NCBI RefSeq assembly: GCF_927904885.1
Contig: NZ_CAKMNW010000079.1
Location: 1 to 56,564 of the forward strand
Direction of reading: 5' to 3'
Length of the DNA: 56,564 nucleotides
Origin: Candidatus Nitrotoga sp. M5
GTDB taxonomy: Bacteria > Pseudomonadota > Gammaproteobacteria > Burkholderiales > Gallionellaceae
Under the pieces are notes generated by a model. That model saw only the letters and a program-made list of their open reading frames with translations. It searched no databases and had not been told where the DNA came from. The translations under genes were made by a program, and so were the position numbers. This document shows positions 45,818-56,555 of this stretch, piece after piece (the first letter of the stretch is position 1; each line of letters begins with the position of its first letter).

Positions 45818-48800
45818 ATGACTGACCGCCTACCTCACACCATTCGCGCTGGATCTCTTCAAGCCCGTCGTGCCGCACGTATTGAATTGCTTGCTCCAAT
45901 CGAGTTTCCACTTGACCTGCCGGTAGTATTACGGCATGAGGAATTGGCGCAAGCTATCGTTTCCAATCAGGTGATTATCGTATGTGGTGAGACTGGTTCT
46001 GGTAAAACCACGCAGTTACCTAAAATTTGTTTGAATCTGGGCCGGGGTGTGCAAGGCGTCATTGCCCACACCCAGCCCCGCCGTGTCGCGGCGCGATCTG
46101 TGGCAGCGCGCATTGCGTTTGAACTGAAAACCGAGTTGGGCGGGTTAGTTGGCTATAAGATCCGCTTTAATGACAAGGTGTCGGCGGATACCTCCATCAA
46201 ACTGATGACCGATGGTATTTTGCTGGCGGAAATCCAAAGCGATCGGCTGCTAAAAAAATACGACACCATCATTATCGACGAGGCGCATGAGCGCAGCCTG
46301 AATATCGATTTCCTGTTGGGGTATTTCAAGCAGTTGTTGCCACGTCGTCGTGATCTCAAGCTCATCATTACGTCTGCTACGCTGGATGCGGAACGTTTCG
46401 CTAAACATTTCAGCGGTGCACCGGTCATTCAGGTCAGTGGCCGCAGTTATCCGGTGGAGGTGCGTTACCGTCCGTTGCAAGAGAATGCCGAAGGAGAGAT
46501 GCAGGATATCCCACATGGGGTGAGTGACGCGCTGGACGAGTTGGCAGTTAAGGGCTTACGCGGCGACATATTGGTTTTCTTGCCGGGCGAACGCGAAATC
46601 CGCGACACGGCGGAAGCTTTGCGCAAGCATCATCCCAAGGGCGTAGAAATCTTGCCGTTGTATTCGCGCCTGTCTGCGGCTGAGCAGGATCGCGTATTCA
46701 AAACTTCCGTCACACGCCGTGTTGTGCTGGCCACCAATGTTGCGGAGACTTCTTTAACCGTACCGAATATCGGCTATGTAATCGACAGCGGGCTGGCTCG
46801 CATAAATCGTTACAGCATACGGCAAAAAGTCGAGCAATTGCGCGTGGAGAAAATCGCACGTGCCGCCGCCAATCAGCGTGCTGGGCGTTGCGGGCGTGTG
46901 ATGAGCGGGATATGCGTGCGCTTGTATGACGAGCCGGATTTCCTGGCGCGCACAGAATATACAGATGCGGAAATCTTTCGTGTGTCATTGGCAACCGTAA
47001 TTTTGCGTATGAGTGCGCTGGGTCTGGGCGAAATAGAACAATTTCCGTTCATTGAGCCGCCCGGATCGCGTTCAATTGCCGATGGCTATCAGTTGCTGGC
47101 GCAATTGAATGCAATAACCGAAACGCGGCAGCTGACACCGCTGGGACGCGAGCTGGCAAAGCTCCCGCTCGACCCAAAAATTGCACGTCTGCTGCTGGCA
47201 GGGAAGCAATATCACTGCCTGCAGGAAATTCTCATTATCGCCAGCGCACTATCATTGCAGGATCCACGTGATCGTCCGACAGAGTGGCGCAAAGCGGCGG
47301 ATGACGCGCATCAGCGTTTTAATGATGAGCGTTCGGATTTTCTGGCCTATGTGAATTTATGGGCGTGGTTTCAAAAGGCGGTTAAGCATAAAAAATCCAA
47401 ACGTTTGTGGGCAAATGAATGTCGCGAAAAATTCTTGTCACCACTACGTCTGCGTGATTGGCATGAGTTGTATCAGCAGTTGCACGCGCAAGTTGTCGAG
47501 ATGGGCATGCGGTTGAATGAAACGCCTGCCAGCTATGAGGAAATCCACAAGGGGCTACTAACGGGTTTGCTGGGTAGTATCGGCTGCAAGAGCGTGGATC
47601 GCGAGGCACATTATCAGGGCGCGCGCGAAATAAAATTTTTCATCGTGCCCAATTCGGTGCTGGCTAAAAAGACCCCAAAATGGGTCGTGGCAGCTGAATT
47701 AACCGAGACGACGAAATTGTATGCCCGTTGTGTGGCGCGCATCGAACCGGAATGGCTGGAAGAAGTGGGTGCGCATCAGATTAAGCGCCACTATTTTGAC
47801 CCGCACTGGGAGAAGAAAGCGGCACAGGTCGTGGCATTTGAACGCAGCACCTTGTATGGACTGATTATCAATCCGAAAAAGCGCGTGCATTACGGCCCGA
47901 TGAACGTGGCAGAATCGCGCGCAATATTTATTCGCACAGCTTTATTGGAGGGCGAATTTCATACGCATGCTCCCTTCTTTTCGCACAACCAGAAATTAAT
48001 TCAGGACATTGAGGCGCTGGAGCATAAGTCACGCCGACCAGATGTGTTGGTAGATGACGAACTGATCTTTGCCTTTTACGATAGCATTATCCCGCCTCAC
48101 ATTCACAATGGTGCGGCATTTGAGGCATGGCGCAAGGAGGCGGAACGTGTCAGTCCACGCCTGTTGTATCTTCAACGTGATGACCTGATGCGCCACGAGG
48201 CAGAAGGGATCACCACCGATCAGTTCCCACCGCAACTGGTGATGAACAATATTAGCTACGCACTGGCTTATCATTTTGTGCCGGGCAAGAGCGACGATGG
48301 TGTGAATCTCACGGTGCCGCTGGCACTGATTAATCAGGTGTCCGCTCCACGTTGCGAGTATTTGGTGCCCGGCTTGCTGGCAGAAAAAGTGACGCAATTG
48401 ATCAAGACTTTGCCGCAGAAGCTGCGCCGCAATATGGTGCCGGTGCCGGAATTTGCCGCCTTGTTTTGTCGTGATGTGCCCCCCTCGGATATACCATTGC
48501 TACAGGCATTAGCACGTTATATTCGTGAACAAAAACAACTCGAAGTGCTATTGGACGCATTTCGATTAGAGCAGTTACCGGCTCACTTGCTCATGAATTT
48601 TTATGTGGTAGACGAGCATGGCAGACAGTTGGGGGTGTCGCGTAATTTTATTCAGTTGCGTGCCGAGCTTGCGCCCAAGCTTATGCCGACCGCTGCAAAA
48701 GGTGCATCAACAGAACAAAAGCAAGTGCATTTTACCGGTTGGAGTATGAATGACGATGGTTTGGGTGAATTCAAGGAAACTTCAGAAATCCACCGCGCCG

Positions 48801-49576
48801 GACAAGTTGTAACGCTATTCAACGCATTGGTGGATGAAGACAATGCGGTTTCTTTACGAACATTCGATACGCGCGATGAGGCACTGAGTGCCCATCGTGT
48901 CGGGTTACGACGCTTGTTTATGCTGGCGCTTAAGGATCAGGTTAAATTTCTGGAAAAAAATCTTGGCTTGCAAGCAATGGCAATGCAGTACTTGACCTTC
49001 GGCAACATTCAGGATTTGCGACGTCAGATTTTGGCGGTGACCTTTGATCGCTGCTGCATGAATGAAACTTGGCCAACAAATGAAACCGAATTCACAGCAC
49101 GTTGCAAGGAAGCCAAGAGCCGTTTGACCTTAGTGGCACAAGAAATTGCGCGGCTGATCGGCATAATCCTGAGTGAATATCAACTCTTACATAAAAAAAT
49201 TCAAGCGACCAAACTACACGGGCAGGCCATCCAGGATATGCGCCTGCAGTACGAATGGCTGTTGCACAAGGATTTTGTTGCACGCATTCCTTACGAGCGC
49301 TTACAGCATCTGCCACGCTATCTTAAAGCGATCAATGTGCGCTTGGAAAAACTGCACGTCGATGCGGCACGTGATGCGCGTCAATACACGCAAATGCAAT
49401 CTTTGCAGCAGGCGTGGCAACGCAAATTAACTGCGCAACAAGGCAATATCGATACACGGCTGGAAGAGTTTGGTTGGCTTTTGCAGGAATTGCGCGTGTC
49501 GTTGTTTGCGCAGGAATTGAAAACGCCCGTGATTGTTTCAGTGAAGCGGCTGGAAAAATTGTGGGAGACGATGTAG
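45818..49576 (+). CDS. hrpA: ATP-dependent RNA helicase HrpA
   Basis: A DEAH-box helicase of 1252 residues, near normal HrpA length. Walker A GETGSGKTT at 57-65, DEAHERSLNIDFLLGY, SATLDAERF, ATNVAETSLTVPNIGYVID and QRAGRCGR are the helicase motifs. The helicase-associated and OB domains follow, then a long C-terminal DUF3418 region. HrpA processes some mRNAs and helps rescue stalled ribosomes in E. coli. It overlaps nothing and is followed by maeB after 84 bp. Confidence 0.96.
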   Translation: MTDRLPHTIRAGSLQARRAARIELLAPIEFPLDLPVVLRHEELAQAIVSNQVIIVCGETGSGKTTQLPKICLNLGRGVQGVIAHTQPRRVAARSVAARIAFELKTELGGLVGYKIRFNDKVSADTSIKLMTDGILLAEIQSDRLLKKYDTIIIDEAHERSLNIDFLLGYFKQLLPRRRDLKLIITSATLDAERFAKHFSGAPVIQVSGRSYPVEVRYRPLQENAEGEMQDIPHGVSDALDELAVKGLRGDILVFLPGEREIRDTAEALRKHHPKGVEILPLYSRLSAAEQDRVFKTSVTRRVVLATNVAETSLTVPNIGYVIDSGLARINRYSIRQKVEQLRVEKIARAAANQRAGRCGRVMSGICVRLYDEPDFLARTEYTDAEIFRVSLATVILRMSALGLGEIEQFPFIEPPGSRSIADGYQLLAQLNAITETRQLTPLGRELAKLPLDPKIARLLLAGKQYHCLQEILIIASALSLQDPRDRPTEWRKAADDAHQRFNDERSDFLAYVNLWAWFQKAVKHKKSKRLWANECREKFLSPLRLRDWHELYQQLHAQVVEMGMRLNETPASYEEIHKGLLTGLLGSIGCKSVDREAHYQGAREIKFFIVPNSVLAKKTPKWVVAAELTETTKLYARCVARIEPEWLEEVGAHQIKRHYFDPHWEKKAAQVVAFERSTLYGLIINPKKRVHYGPMNVAESRAIFIRTALLEGEFHTHAPFFSHNQKLIQDIEALEHKSRRPDVLVDDELIFAFYDSIIPPHIHNGAAFEAWRKEAERVSPRLLYLQRDDLMRHEAEGITTDQFPPQLVMNNISYALAYHFVPGKSDDGVNLTVPLALINQVSAPRCEYLVPGLLAEKVTQLIKTLPQKLRRNMVPVPEFAALFCRDVPPSDIPLLQALARYIREQKQLEVLLDAFRLEQLPAHLLMNFYVVDEHGRQLGVSRNFIQLRAELAPKLMPTAAKGASTEQKQVHFTGWSMNDDGLGEFKETSEIHRAGQVVTLFNALVDEDNAVSLRTFDTRDEALSAHRVGLRRLFMLALKDQVKFLEKNLGLQAMAMQYLTFGNIQDLRRQILAVTFDRCCMNETWPTNETEFTARCKEAKSRLTLVAQEIARLIGIILSEYQLLHKKIQATKLHGQAIQDMRLQYEWLLHKDFVARIPYERLQHLPRYLKAINVRLEKLHVDAARDARQYTQMQSLQQAWQRKLTAQQGNIDTRLEEFGWLLQELRVSLFAQELKTPVIVSVKRLEKLWETM

Positions 49577-49644
49577 CGCTGCCAAATATTTTCTCCTTGG
49601 TTCCAGGCCTCCCAATGGGGATCTGGAAAGAAAGGGCTGTCAGG

Positions 49645-49650
49645 TATAAT
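49645..49650 (+). promoter_or_regulatory. candidate -10 element of maeB
   Basis: A perfect TATAAT ends ten bases before the maeB ATG, with no Shine-Dalgarno sequence in between. The expected transcript would have only a three- or four-base leader. Confidence 0.35.
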
Positions 49651-49660
49651 CCGCACAATT

Positions 49661-51940
49661 ATGGTTACTGATAACACGCTTGACGAAAAATTGCGGGCAG
49701 TTGCGCTGCAATACCATCGCTTGCCCATGCCGGGCAAAATTTCCGTTGTGCCGAGCAAGCCCATGTTAACCCAGCGTGACTTGTCACTGGCCTATTCACC
49801 CGGCGTTGCAGCGGCGTGCGAAGCCATCGTGGCTGACGTAAATGAAGCACACAACCTTACTGCACGCAGTAATCTGGTAGCGGTGATTACCAACGGCACA
49901 GCGGTGCTGGGATTGGGCGCGATCGGCCCACTGGCAGCCAAGCCTGTGATGGAAGGTAAGGGTGTATTGTTCAAGAAATTTGCCGGTATCGACGTATTTG
50001 ACCTGGAGATTAACGAGCGCGACTCAGACAAGCTGGTGGACATCATCGCCGCGCTGGAACCGACCTTCGGCGGCATTAATCTGGAAGATATCAAGGCACC
50101 GGAATGTTTCTATATAGAGCAGCGTTTGCGCGAGCGCATGAAAATCCCAGTGTTCCACGACGACCAGCACGGCACTGCCATCATCGTCGGAGCGGCCTTG
50201 CTTAATGGACTTAAAGTAGTCGGCAAGAAAATTGATCAAATCAAGCTGGTGGCATCCGGCGCGGGCGCTGCGGCTCTGGCTTGTCTGGATATGCTGGTGA
50301 GCTTGGGTGTGCGTATGGATAACATTATCGTCACCGACTCAAAGGGTGTGGTGTTTCGAGGGCGCATAGAGGATATGGGTGACCACAAGACCCGTTACGC
50401 CGTAGATATTTCGGCACGTACCTTGGCTGAAGTGATCGTCGGGGCGGACGTATTCCTGGGTTTATCTGCAGGCGGTGTGCTTAAACCGGAAATGGTGGAG
50501 CAGATGGCCCCGAATCCTCTGATTTTCGCACTAGCCAATCCCACGCCGGAAATCTGGCCAGAACAGGCGAAGGTGGTACGCCCGGATGCCATTCTGGCCA
50601 CTGGGCGTTCGGACTATCCCAACCAGGTTAACAATGCACTTTGCTTCCCTTACATTTTTCGCGGTGCGCTGGATGTCGGCGCCACTATCATTAACGAAGA
50701 AATGAAGCGTGCCGCCGTGTTTGCCATCGCAGAGTTGGCACAGGCCGAGCAGTCCGATGCGGTGGCATCAGTGTATGTCGAGGAGAGCCTGAAATTTGGA
50801 GCGGAATATCTGATTCCCAAGCCGTTCGACCCACGCCTGATTACAAAGATCGCTGCGGCAGTAGCTCAAGCTGCCATGGATAGCGGAGTAGCGGAAAGAC
50901 CATTGGCCGATATGGCGTCCTATTGCGAGCATCTGTCGAATTTTGTTTATCATTCTGGTCTGTTGATGAAGCCGGTATTCGACTTGGCAAAAAAAAATCG
51001 AAAACGATTGGTATATGCTGAAGGCGAGGATGAAAGCGTACTGCATGCAGTGCAGATGGTGCTGGACGAAGGCTTGGCCAAACCCATCCTTATCGGTCGC
51101 CCGTCAGTGGTGGAGCAGCGAATTCAAAAACTTGGTCTTCGGATCTGTGAGGGAGAGCACTTCGAACTGGTAAACCCTGAAAATGACCCGCGTTTCCGCG
51201 CCTATTGGACAGAATACCACCGATTAATGCATCGCAAAGGCGTAACCCCTGAGGACGCCAAGCGCGAAATACGTCGCCACAATACGTTGATAGGTACCAT
51301 GCTGATACACATGGGGGATGCAGATGCCATGCTGTGTGGTACTTTGTCGCAGCCCATCAACCACCTGCGTCACATCAACAATGTGATCGGCCTGCGATCC
51401 GGTGTCAGCGTATTTACCGCGATGAATATTTTGCTGTTCCCCAATCACACATTGTTCATCTGCGACACGCAGATCAATCTTGATCCCAGCGCTGAACAAG
51501 TTGCGGAAATGACGTTGCTGGCGGCAGATGAAGTGCGCCGTTTTGGCATTGTTCCCAAAGTGGCGCTGCTGTCGCATTCCAATTTCGGCAGTTTCGATGA
51601 CGTGTCCGCGCACAAGATGAGTCGGGCGCGCGAATTGCTGGAGCAGTTAGCGCCCGAGCTCGAAGTGGAAGGTGAAATGCATGGTGAAGCTGCCATTTCT
51701 GAAAGTTTACGGACGAAGATTTTTCCCAACTCACGCTTGAAGGGTGAGGCAAATTTGCTCATCATGCCGAATCTGGAGGCGGCGAACATTTCCTTCGGTC
51801 TTTTAAAAATGCTTGCGGGCGAAGGCATCAGCATTGGGCCGATTTTGCTTGGTGCAGCGAAGTCCATTCATATCCTGACCCCAAATGCCACTGTGCGTAG
51901 TATCGTAAATATGAGTGCGCTGGCAGTAACGGGGAGTTGA
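49661..51940 (+). CDS. maeB: NADP-dependent malic enzyme with phosphotransacetylase-like domain
   Basis: MaeB-type fusion of 759 residues. The first ~430 residues form the malic enzyme: [56 protein letters not shown] and the nucleotide fold [17 protein letters not shown]. The C-terminal ~330 residues resemble phosphate acetyltransferase, from about [25 protein letters not shown], and in studied enzymes act in regulation by acetyl-CoA rather than in catalysis. It decarboxylates malate to pyruvate, giving NADPH. Confidence 0.96.
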   Translation: MVTDNTLDEKLRAVALQYHRLPMPGKISVVPSKPMLTQRDLSLAYSPGVAAACEAIVADVNEAHNLTARSNLVAVITNGTAVLGLGAIGPLAAKPVMEGKGVLFKKFAGIDVFDLEINERDSDKLVDIIAALEPTFGGINLEDIKAPECFYIEQRLRERMKIPVFHDDQHGTAIIVGAALLNGLKVVGKKIDQIKLVASGAGAAALACLDMLVSLGVRMDNIIVTDSKGVVFRGRIEDMGDHKTRYAVDISARTLAEVIVGADVFLGLSAGGVLKPEMVEQMAPNPLIFALANPTPEIWPEQAKVVRPDAILATGRSDYPNQVNNALCFPYIFRGALDVGATIINEEMKRAAVFAIAELAQAEQSDAVASVYVEESLKFGAEYLIPKPFDPRLITKIAAAVAQAAMDSGVAERPLADMASYCEHLSNFVYHSGLLMKPVFDLAKKNRKRLVYAEGEDESVLHAVQMVLDEGLAKPILIGRPSVVEQRIQKLGLRICEGEHFELVNPENDPRFRAYWTEYHRLMHRKGVTPEDAKREIRRHNTLIGTMLIHMGDADAMLCGTLSQPINHLRHINNVIGLRSGVSVFTAMNILLFPNHTLFICDTQINLDPSAEQVAEMTLLAADEVRRFGIVPKVALLSHSNFGSFDDVSAHKMSRARELLEQLAPELEVEGEMHGEAAISESLRTKIFPNSRLKGEANLLIMPNLEAANISFGLLKMLAGEGISIGPILLGAAKSIHILTPNATVRSIVNMSALAVTGS

Positions 51941-51961
51941 AATTCATTGTAAGGGGGTTAT

Positions 51962-52219
51962 ATGCCGGACAAATTAAATACTCAAGAAGCAGCGATGCTG
52001 CGCGAAGAACTGGAAATATTGATGAATGAGCGCACCTGCTTACTGAAAGTGGCAGGAGCCGCCGCTGTACTAGTGGCCAATACCGATGGTCGCAACATGC
52101 CGCCGGAAGCGGCTGAAGCGGCAGAGATGTTGTCGCAGTGCGTAAATGATCTGTCCGAGGAAACACTGAAAGATGCACTGGAAATTGTGCATGCTGAGGT
52201 TGCCCCCGGCGATTTGTAG
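51962..52219 (+). CDS. small hypothetical protein
   Basis: An 85-residue soluble, acidic, largely helical protein starting 21 bases after maeB, with an AAGGGGG site before its ATG. Contains LLKVAGAAAVLVANTD and PPEAAEAAEMLSQCVNDL. No membrane segment or known motif. Codon use and frame fit its neighbours. Probably cotranscribed with maeB and the phospholipase, but no role can be given. Confidence 0.7.
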   Translation: MPDKLNTQEAAMLREELEILMNERTCLLKVAGAAAVLVANTDGRNMPPEAAEAAEMLSQCVNDLSEETLKDALEIVHAEVAPGDL

Positions 52220-52240
52220 ATCCATGATGGGGGCGACCAA

Positions 52241-53410
52241 ATGAGTGCGCCAAAAAAGCTTGGCTTGATTCTGTCAGGAGGTGGTGCGCGCGTCGCCTAT
52301 CAGGTGGGCGTGCTGAAGGCCATCGCCGAGTTTATGCCGCGTCACGCGCAGAATCCCTTTCCAGTTATATGCGGAACCTCGTCAGGTTCGCTTAACGCAG
52401 TTACGCTTGCAGTGAATGCCCGTTCCTTTCGTAAAGGTGTGCAACATCTGCTTAATATCTGGAAAAATGCTCACGTTGCTCATATTTATCGAACCGATTT
52501 CGTTGGCGTATTAAAAAACAGTGCACGCTGGTTCGCAGGGCTGATCTTGGGTAGTATGGGGATCAATAAGTTGAACCATGTATCGCTGCTGGATAATGCG
52601 CCGATGGCGACAATGCTGGAAGCAGCACTGCCCTATGAAAAAATCCAGGAAAATATTGATTCAGGACTTCTGCACGCGTTGAGTGTCACTGCCTCGGGCT
52701 ATGACTCAGGGTGCTCGGTGAGTTTTTACCAGGGAGTGGAGGATATTCCACCTTGGAAGCGGGCGCATCGTATCGGTATTCCAACTAAGATTGAGCTCAA
52801 GCATTTATTGGCCTCGTCTGCCATCCCCTTCATCTTTCCAGCTGTACTTGTAAACCGTGAATATTTTGGCGATGGCTCGATGCGCCAGATCGCACCTATT
52901 AGTTCTGCGCTACATCTGGGCGCTACTCGCTTGCTGATCATTGGCTTAGGCCGTCATAGTGAAAAGGGACAAATTCGTAGCAAGATGTGTGACTATCCTT
53001 CGCTAGCACAGATTGCTGGCTATGTTATGGATAGCATTTTTCTTGATAGTCTCAAAGTGGATTTGGAACGCGTGCAGCGTATCAATCATTCGATCGGAAT
53101 GTTGACAAAAGATGCTCAGCAAAAACTAAATTTGCGTCATGTCGATGTGCTGGTAATTGAGCCCAGTCAGGCTATTGAAACAATTGCTCAGCGTTATGCC
53201 ATGCACTTGCCATGGACTATCCGTTTTCTGTTACGCGGGATAGGTGCGATGCGCCGCAGCGGGGCAAATCTGGTGAGCTACCTGTTGTTCGAAAAAAACT
53301 TTTGTCGCGCGATGATTGAGCTGGGATATCAGGATGCACTGAAACAAAAGCAAGAAATTCTGGCTTTTATAAATCAGAGTGAGGAAACGGTGGAAAGCCC
53401 GTTGCAATGA
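52241..53410 (+). CDS. patatin-like phospholipase
   Basis: A 389-residue patatin-family lipid hydrolase. The oxyanion loop GGGARVAYQVGVLKAI is near the start, the nucleophile Ser lies in CGTSSGSLNAV (GXSXG), and the catalytic Asp in FGDGSMRQ. The family uses a Ser-Asp dyad to cleave acyl chains from phospholipids. No signal peptide, so it is probably a cytoplasmic or peripheral inner-membrane protein. The C-terminal third is helical and specific to proteobacterial members. Confidence 0.88.
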   Translation: MSAPKKLGLILSGGGARVAYQVGVLKAIAEFMPRHAQNPFPVICGTSSGSLNAVTLAVNARSFRKGVQHLLNIWKNAHVAHIYRTDFVGVLKNSARWFAGLILGSMGINKLNHVSLLDNAPMATMLEAALPYEKIQENIDSGLLHALSVTASGYDSGCSVSFYQGVEDIPPWKRAHRIGIPTKIELKHLLASSAIPFIFPAVLVNREYFGDGSMRQIAPISSALHLGATRLLIIGLGRHSEKGQIRSKMCDYPSLAQIAGYVMDSIFLDSLKVDLERVQRINHSIGMLTKDAQQKLNLRHVDVLVIEPSQAIETIAQRYAMHLPWTIRFLLRGIGAMRRSGANLVSYLLFEKNFCRAMIELGYQDALKQKQEILAFINQSEETVESPLQ

Positions 53411-53447
53411 AAATGACCAGCATGGGCACCTCCCTCCGTGCGCCAAG

Positions 53448-54440
53448 ATGAAACCGCTTACTTTTTCCCTGTTGCGCCTGTTGGTGGATGGAAAATTTCA
53501 TTCCGGAGAAATGCTGGCGCAGCGTTTGGGTATATCACGCGCCAGTGTGAGCAATGCCTTGCATGGGGTGGATGATTACGGCTTGGTTTTATACAGCGTG
53601 CCTGGTCGTGGTTATTGCCTGAGTAATCCGCCGCAATGGCTTGACGTTGCACTCATTGCTCGCCATTTAGGTGAGCAGGCGCGACAATTCCAGATTGAAA
53701 TATTAGACAGCTTACCCTCTAGCAATACGCTGTTGCTGCAGCGTGCAGCACAGGGCGCATCCAGCGGAAACGTGCTGGCGGTGGAATTTCAAAGCGGCGG
53801 ACGTGGGCGATTAGGACGGACATGGCATTCAGGCTTGGGCAACGCGCTTACGTTCTCGCTGTTGTGGCGCTTTGAACTTGATTTGTCGGCACTATCGGGC
53901 TTGAGCTTGGCAATAGGAGTGGCGCTAATCCGTGCGTTGCGTGCGCTTGGTATAGCAAGCGCACGGTTAAAATGGCCGAATGATGTGCTGGATGATAACG
54001 AAGGTAAACTAGCCGGCATTCTGCTGGAGGCACAGGGTGATATGTTGGGGCCGAGTGTTGTAGTGATCGGTATTGGACTCAATCTGTCAACACCTAAACA
54101 CTTATTGCCGCAGATAGATCAGCCAGTGTCGAGCGTGGAAGATATGGTGGCTGGCGTGTCGGGAGTTAGTGTGCCGGAACGGAACTACTTGTTCGCGGTA
54201 ATTTTACGTGAGTTGCAGGCAATACTTCATGAATTTGCCAGCTATGGTTTTGTGGCTCTGCGCGCGGAGTGGGAAAGCCATCATGCTTTGCATAACCAGA
54301 CGGTACAACTAATGCTGCCGGATGGCAGAACTGAAGTTGGAATGGCGCGAGGCGTAACTGAGAATGGCGCGCTTATTCTGGAAACGGTGGGTGGAATGCA
54401 AATATTTAATGCGGGAGAGATTGGTTTACGCGCGCCATGA
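53448..54440 (+). CDS. birA: biotin--protein ligase / repressor BirA
   Basis: BirA activates biotin and attaches it to acetyl-CoA carboxylase. 330 residues from ATG 53448; the frame is open upstream but that part overlaps the phospholipase gene and does not look like BirA. An N-terminal winged helix (QRLGISRASVSNALHG, about 22-37) implies DNA binding. The ligase part shows GGRGRLGRTWHSG (biotinyl-adenylate loop), LKWPNDVL and KLAGILLEAQG. It overlaps coaX by four bases (ATGA). Confidence 0.95.
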   Translation: MKPLTFSLLRLLVDGKFHSGEMLAQRLGISRASVSNALHGVDDYGLVLYSVPGRGYCLSNPPQWLDVALIARHLGEQARQFQIEILDSLPSSNTLLLQRAAQGASSGNVLAVEFQSGGRGRLGRTWHSGLGNALTFSLLWRFELDLSALSGLSLAIGVALIRALRALGIASARLKWPNDVLDDNEGKLAGILLEAQGDMLGPSVVVIGIGLNLSTPKHLLPQIDQPVSSVEDMVAGVSGVSVPERNYLFAVILRELQAILHEFASYGFVALRAEWESHHALHNQTVQLMLPDGRTEVGMARGVTENGALILETVGGMQIFNAGEIGLRAP

Positions 54441-55162
54441 AGATGTTACTGATTGATGCCGGCAATAGTCGTGTCAAGTGGGCCACGGTAGAAGATGGCA
54501 TGTGGTTGCATCAAAACGTGCTTGAGAATACGAATGCGTCAGCATTGTGCATGGCATTTTCGGAATTGCCGCCACCGGACAGAATCCTCGTATCCAATGT
54601 TGCTGGCGAAAATATGGCGCAACTGATTTCCGCAGCCTGTGCCGCATGGCATTGTCCTATCCAATTCATCGTGGCCCAAGTATCGCTAAGTGGAGTCCGT
54701 AACTCTTATGAACATCCTGCGCAGCTTGGCAGCGACCGTTGGGCAGCGCTAATTGCGGCCTGGCACCATGAGCGTTCATCTTGTCTCGTGATAAATTGTG
54801 GCACAGCAACGACTGTGGATGCACTTTCGGCCGAGGGCGAATTTCTGGGCGGGCTAATCCTGCCTGGTGTGGGCATGATGCGAAGCAGCTTGGCCGCAGG
54901 CGCTGCCCAATTAGTACAGACAAAGGGTGTCTGGCAGGAGTTTCCGCGCAATACCGCCGATGCCACGTTCAGTGGCTCAATTCGGGCGACCATTGGCGCT
55001 ATTCGTTTGCAGTATGAGGCGTTAACAGTGCGAGGGAGTGCACGTTGCCTGTTAAGCGGTGGTGCAGCAGATGATATACAGTTGTATCTCAAGTTACCGT
55101 TGGTGCGAGTGGATAATCTAGTATTGCGTGGCTTGCAAAGAATTGGTCAGGAACATGTTTAG
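54437..55162 (+). CDS. coaX: type III pantothenate kinase
   Basis: CoaX phosphorylates pantothenate in the first step of coenzyme A synthesis. 241 residues. LLIDAGNSRVKWA is the ATP phosphate loop, QLGSDRWAALIAAWH and NCGTATTVDALS the catalytic motifs with the key Asp residues, and LGGLILPGVGMM follows. Translationally coupled to birA, a common betaproteobacterial arrangement. Confidence 0.95.
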   Translation: MKMLLIDAGNSRVKWATVEDGMWLHQNVLENTNASALCMAFSELPPPDRILVSNVAGENMAQLISAACAAWHCPIQFIVAQVSLSGVRNSYEHPAQLGSDRWAALIAAWHHERSSCLVINCGTATTVDALSAEGEFLGGLILPGVGMMRSSLAAGAAQLVQTKGVWQEFPRNTADATFSGSIRATIGAIRLQYEALTVRGSARCLLSGGAADDIQLYLKLPLVRVDNLVLRGLQRIGQEHV

Positions 55163-55586
55163 CTAGCGCTACAAAATAATTGTTTAAACGAAATTCTGCA
55201 TTTTTTTGTTAGCCGTAAAAAAAATGCTTCTTCCACGTTAAAACTGACATAAGCTAGATGGCTTTGCTCCCCCTGAAAAAAGCTCATGTATAAAATTAAA
55301 AAATAATTTTGAACTGGAATAATTTGTGCTAAATTTTAGCGGGAATTAATAAAGTTTGACGGTAATCAATGGATTGAGACTATACTTCCAGTTAAATTAA
55401 TACATTAATAGAAGTACGGCATGGGAGCGGCTGGGATATTTGAAGCGTTGTAGATGAATATATCAATTCTTTGCAATTTTGGATTAGGTGCATGAGTTGA
55501 TTTTCTGGGTTTAAAGCACAACGGAATATACTAGTTTTAGCCTAACGATTATAAAAATAATTAATTTTATTTCAAGGTGTTGGAAT
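55163..55586. other. AT-rich intergenic region with a hairpin
   Basis: No gene seen. A 10-bp A/T-rich hairpin GCATTTTTTT (55198-55207) with AAAAAAATGC (55218-55227) lies 35 bases after coaX and may act in its termination. A weak promoter candidate, TTGACG (55356-55361) and TATACT (55381-55386), has a poor 19-bp spacing. No GG-N10-GC sigma-54 site was convincing. Confidence 0.4.
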
Positions 55587-56555
55587 ATGATTGGGCAATC
55601 GAGAATTTTCCTGGAAACGCTTGGGCTTGTTGAAAGAATTTCTAATTGTAATGCGCCGGTATTAATTGAGGGTGAAACGGGAACGGGAAAAGAGCTGGTG
55701 GCACGTGCTATTCACTATGGCGGTCCCAGACGTGAATATCCATTTGTCGCAATTAATTGCGGCGCTATCCCAGATGACTTGGTCGAAAATGAACTGTTCG
55801 GTCATACACAGGGTGCTTATACGGGTGCCCAATCAGCTAATTCTGGTCTTATCACGCAAGCGCATCGCGGCACGCTTTTCCTGGACGAGGTTGACTCACT
55901 ATCTCCAAAAGCACAAGTTACACTGCTACGGTTTCTTCAAGATCATTCATATCGACCAATCGGTGCGGGTGAGATGCATTGCGCGGATGTACGGATAGTT
56001 GTCGCAAGTAATGCGGACTTGGGCAAGCTGACGGAGCGGGGCGCATTTCGGCTGGACCTTCTGTTCCGTCTCAAGATTTTAAATCTTAAGCTACCGCCAC
56101 TTCGAGAACGACAGGGCGATGCGGCATTATTGGCGGTTCACTTTTTGCATGCTTGTGTAGAGAAATTTAGTCGTGGAGATAAGACATTGCACCCTGCAAC
56201 GCTTGCTTGGTTTGATCAATACTGTTGGCCAGGCAATGTTCGTGAGTTGGAAAATATGATTTACCGCGAGTACCTTCTAGAAAATAGTACTGTCATTCGT
56301 TTTGAATCCCCGGCGCTTGTAAACGGAGAGCGGCGTACCGGGATTGACCGTCGCCGAAAAAACCTGACTTCCATGGATTTTAATGAAGCTAAAAATCATG
56401 AGATTGAAAAATTCGAGAAGAATTATCTTGTTGAAATGTTGATTAAAATGCACGGTAATGTGACCAAAGCTGCAAAATTAGCGGGTAAAGAGCGACGCGC
56501 GTTTGGTAAGCTGCTAAAAAAATACGGGATAAATAAGAATCTTTATTGCTTGTAA
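55587..56555 (+). CDS. sigma-54-dependent activator without sensor domain
   Basis: A 322-residue AAA+ enhancer-binding protein. It starts directly with the central domain: Walker A GETGTGKE at about 29-36, the sigma-54 contact loop as GAYTGA (a variant of GAFTGA), Walker B GTLFLDEVD, the arginine-finger region FRLDLLFRL, and WPGNVRELENM. A Fis-type helix-turn-helix follows at the end (GNVTKAAKLAGKERRAFGKLLKKYGI region). No receiver or GAF domain precedes it, so control must come from another protein or from expression level. The target promoters are unknown. Confidence 0.9.
   Translation: MIGQSRIFLETLGLVERISNCNAPVLIEGETGTGKELVARAIHYGGPRREYPFVAINCGAIPDDLVENELFGHTQGAYTGAQSANSGLITQAHRGTLFLDEVDSLSPKAQVTLLRFLQDHSYRPIGAGEMHCADVRIVVASNADLGKLTERGAFRLDLLFRLKILNLKLPPLRERQGDAALLAVHFLHACVEKFSRGDKTLHPATLAWFDQYCWPGNVRELENMIYREYLLENSTVIRFESPALVNGERRTGIDRRRKNLTSMDFNEAKNHEIEKFEKNYLVEMLIKMHGNVTKAAKLAGKERRAFGKLLKKYGINKNLYCL

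Noticed and set aside
52241..53410. Patatin gene start extended or fused to birA
   Set aside because: The birA frame is open upstream to 53379, but those residues overlap the phospholipase end and do not match the BirA N-terminus.
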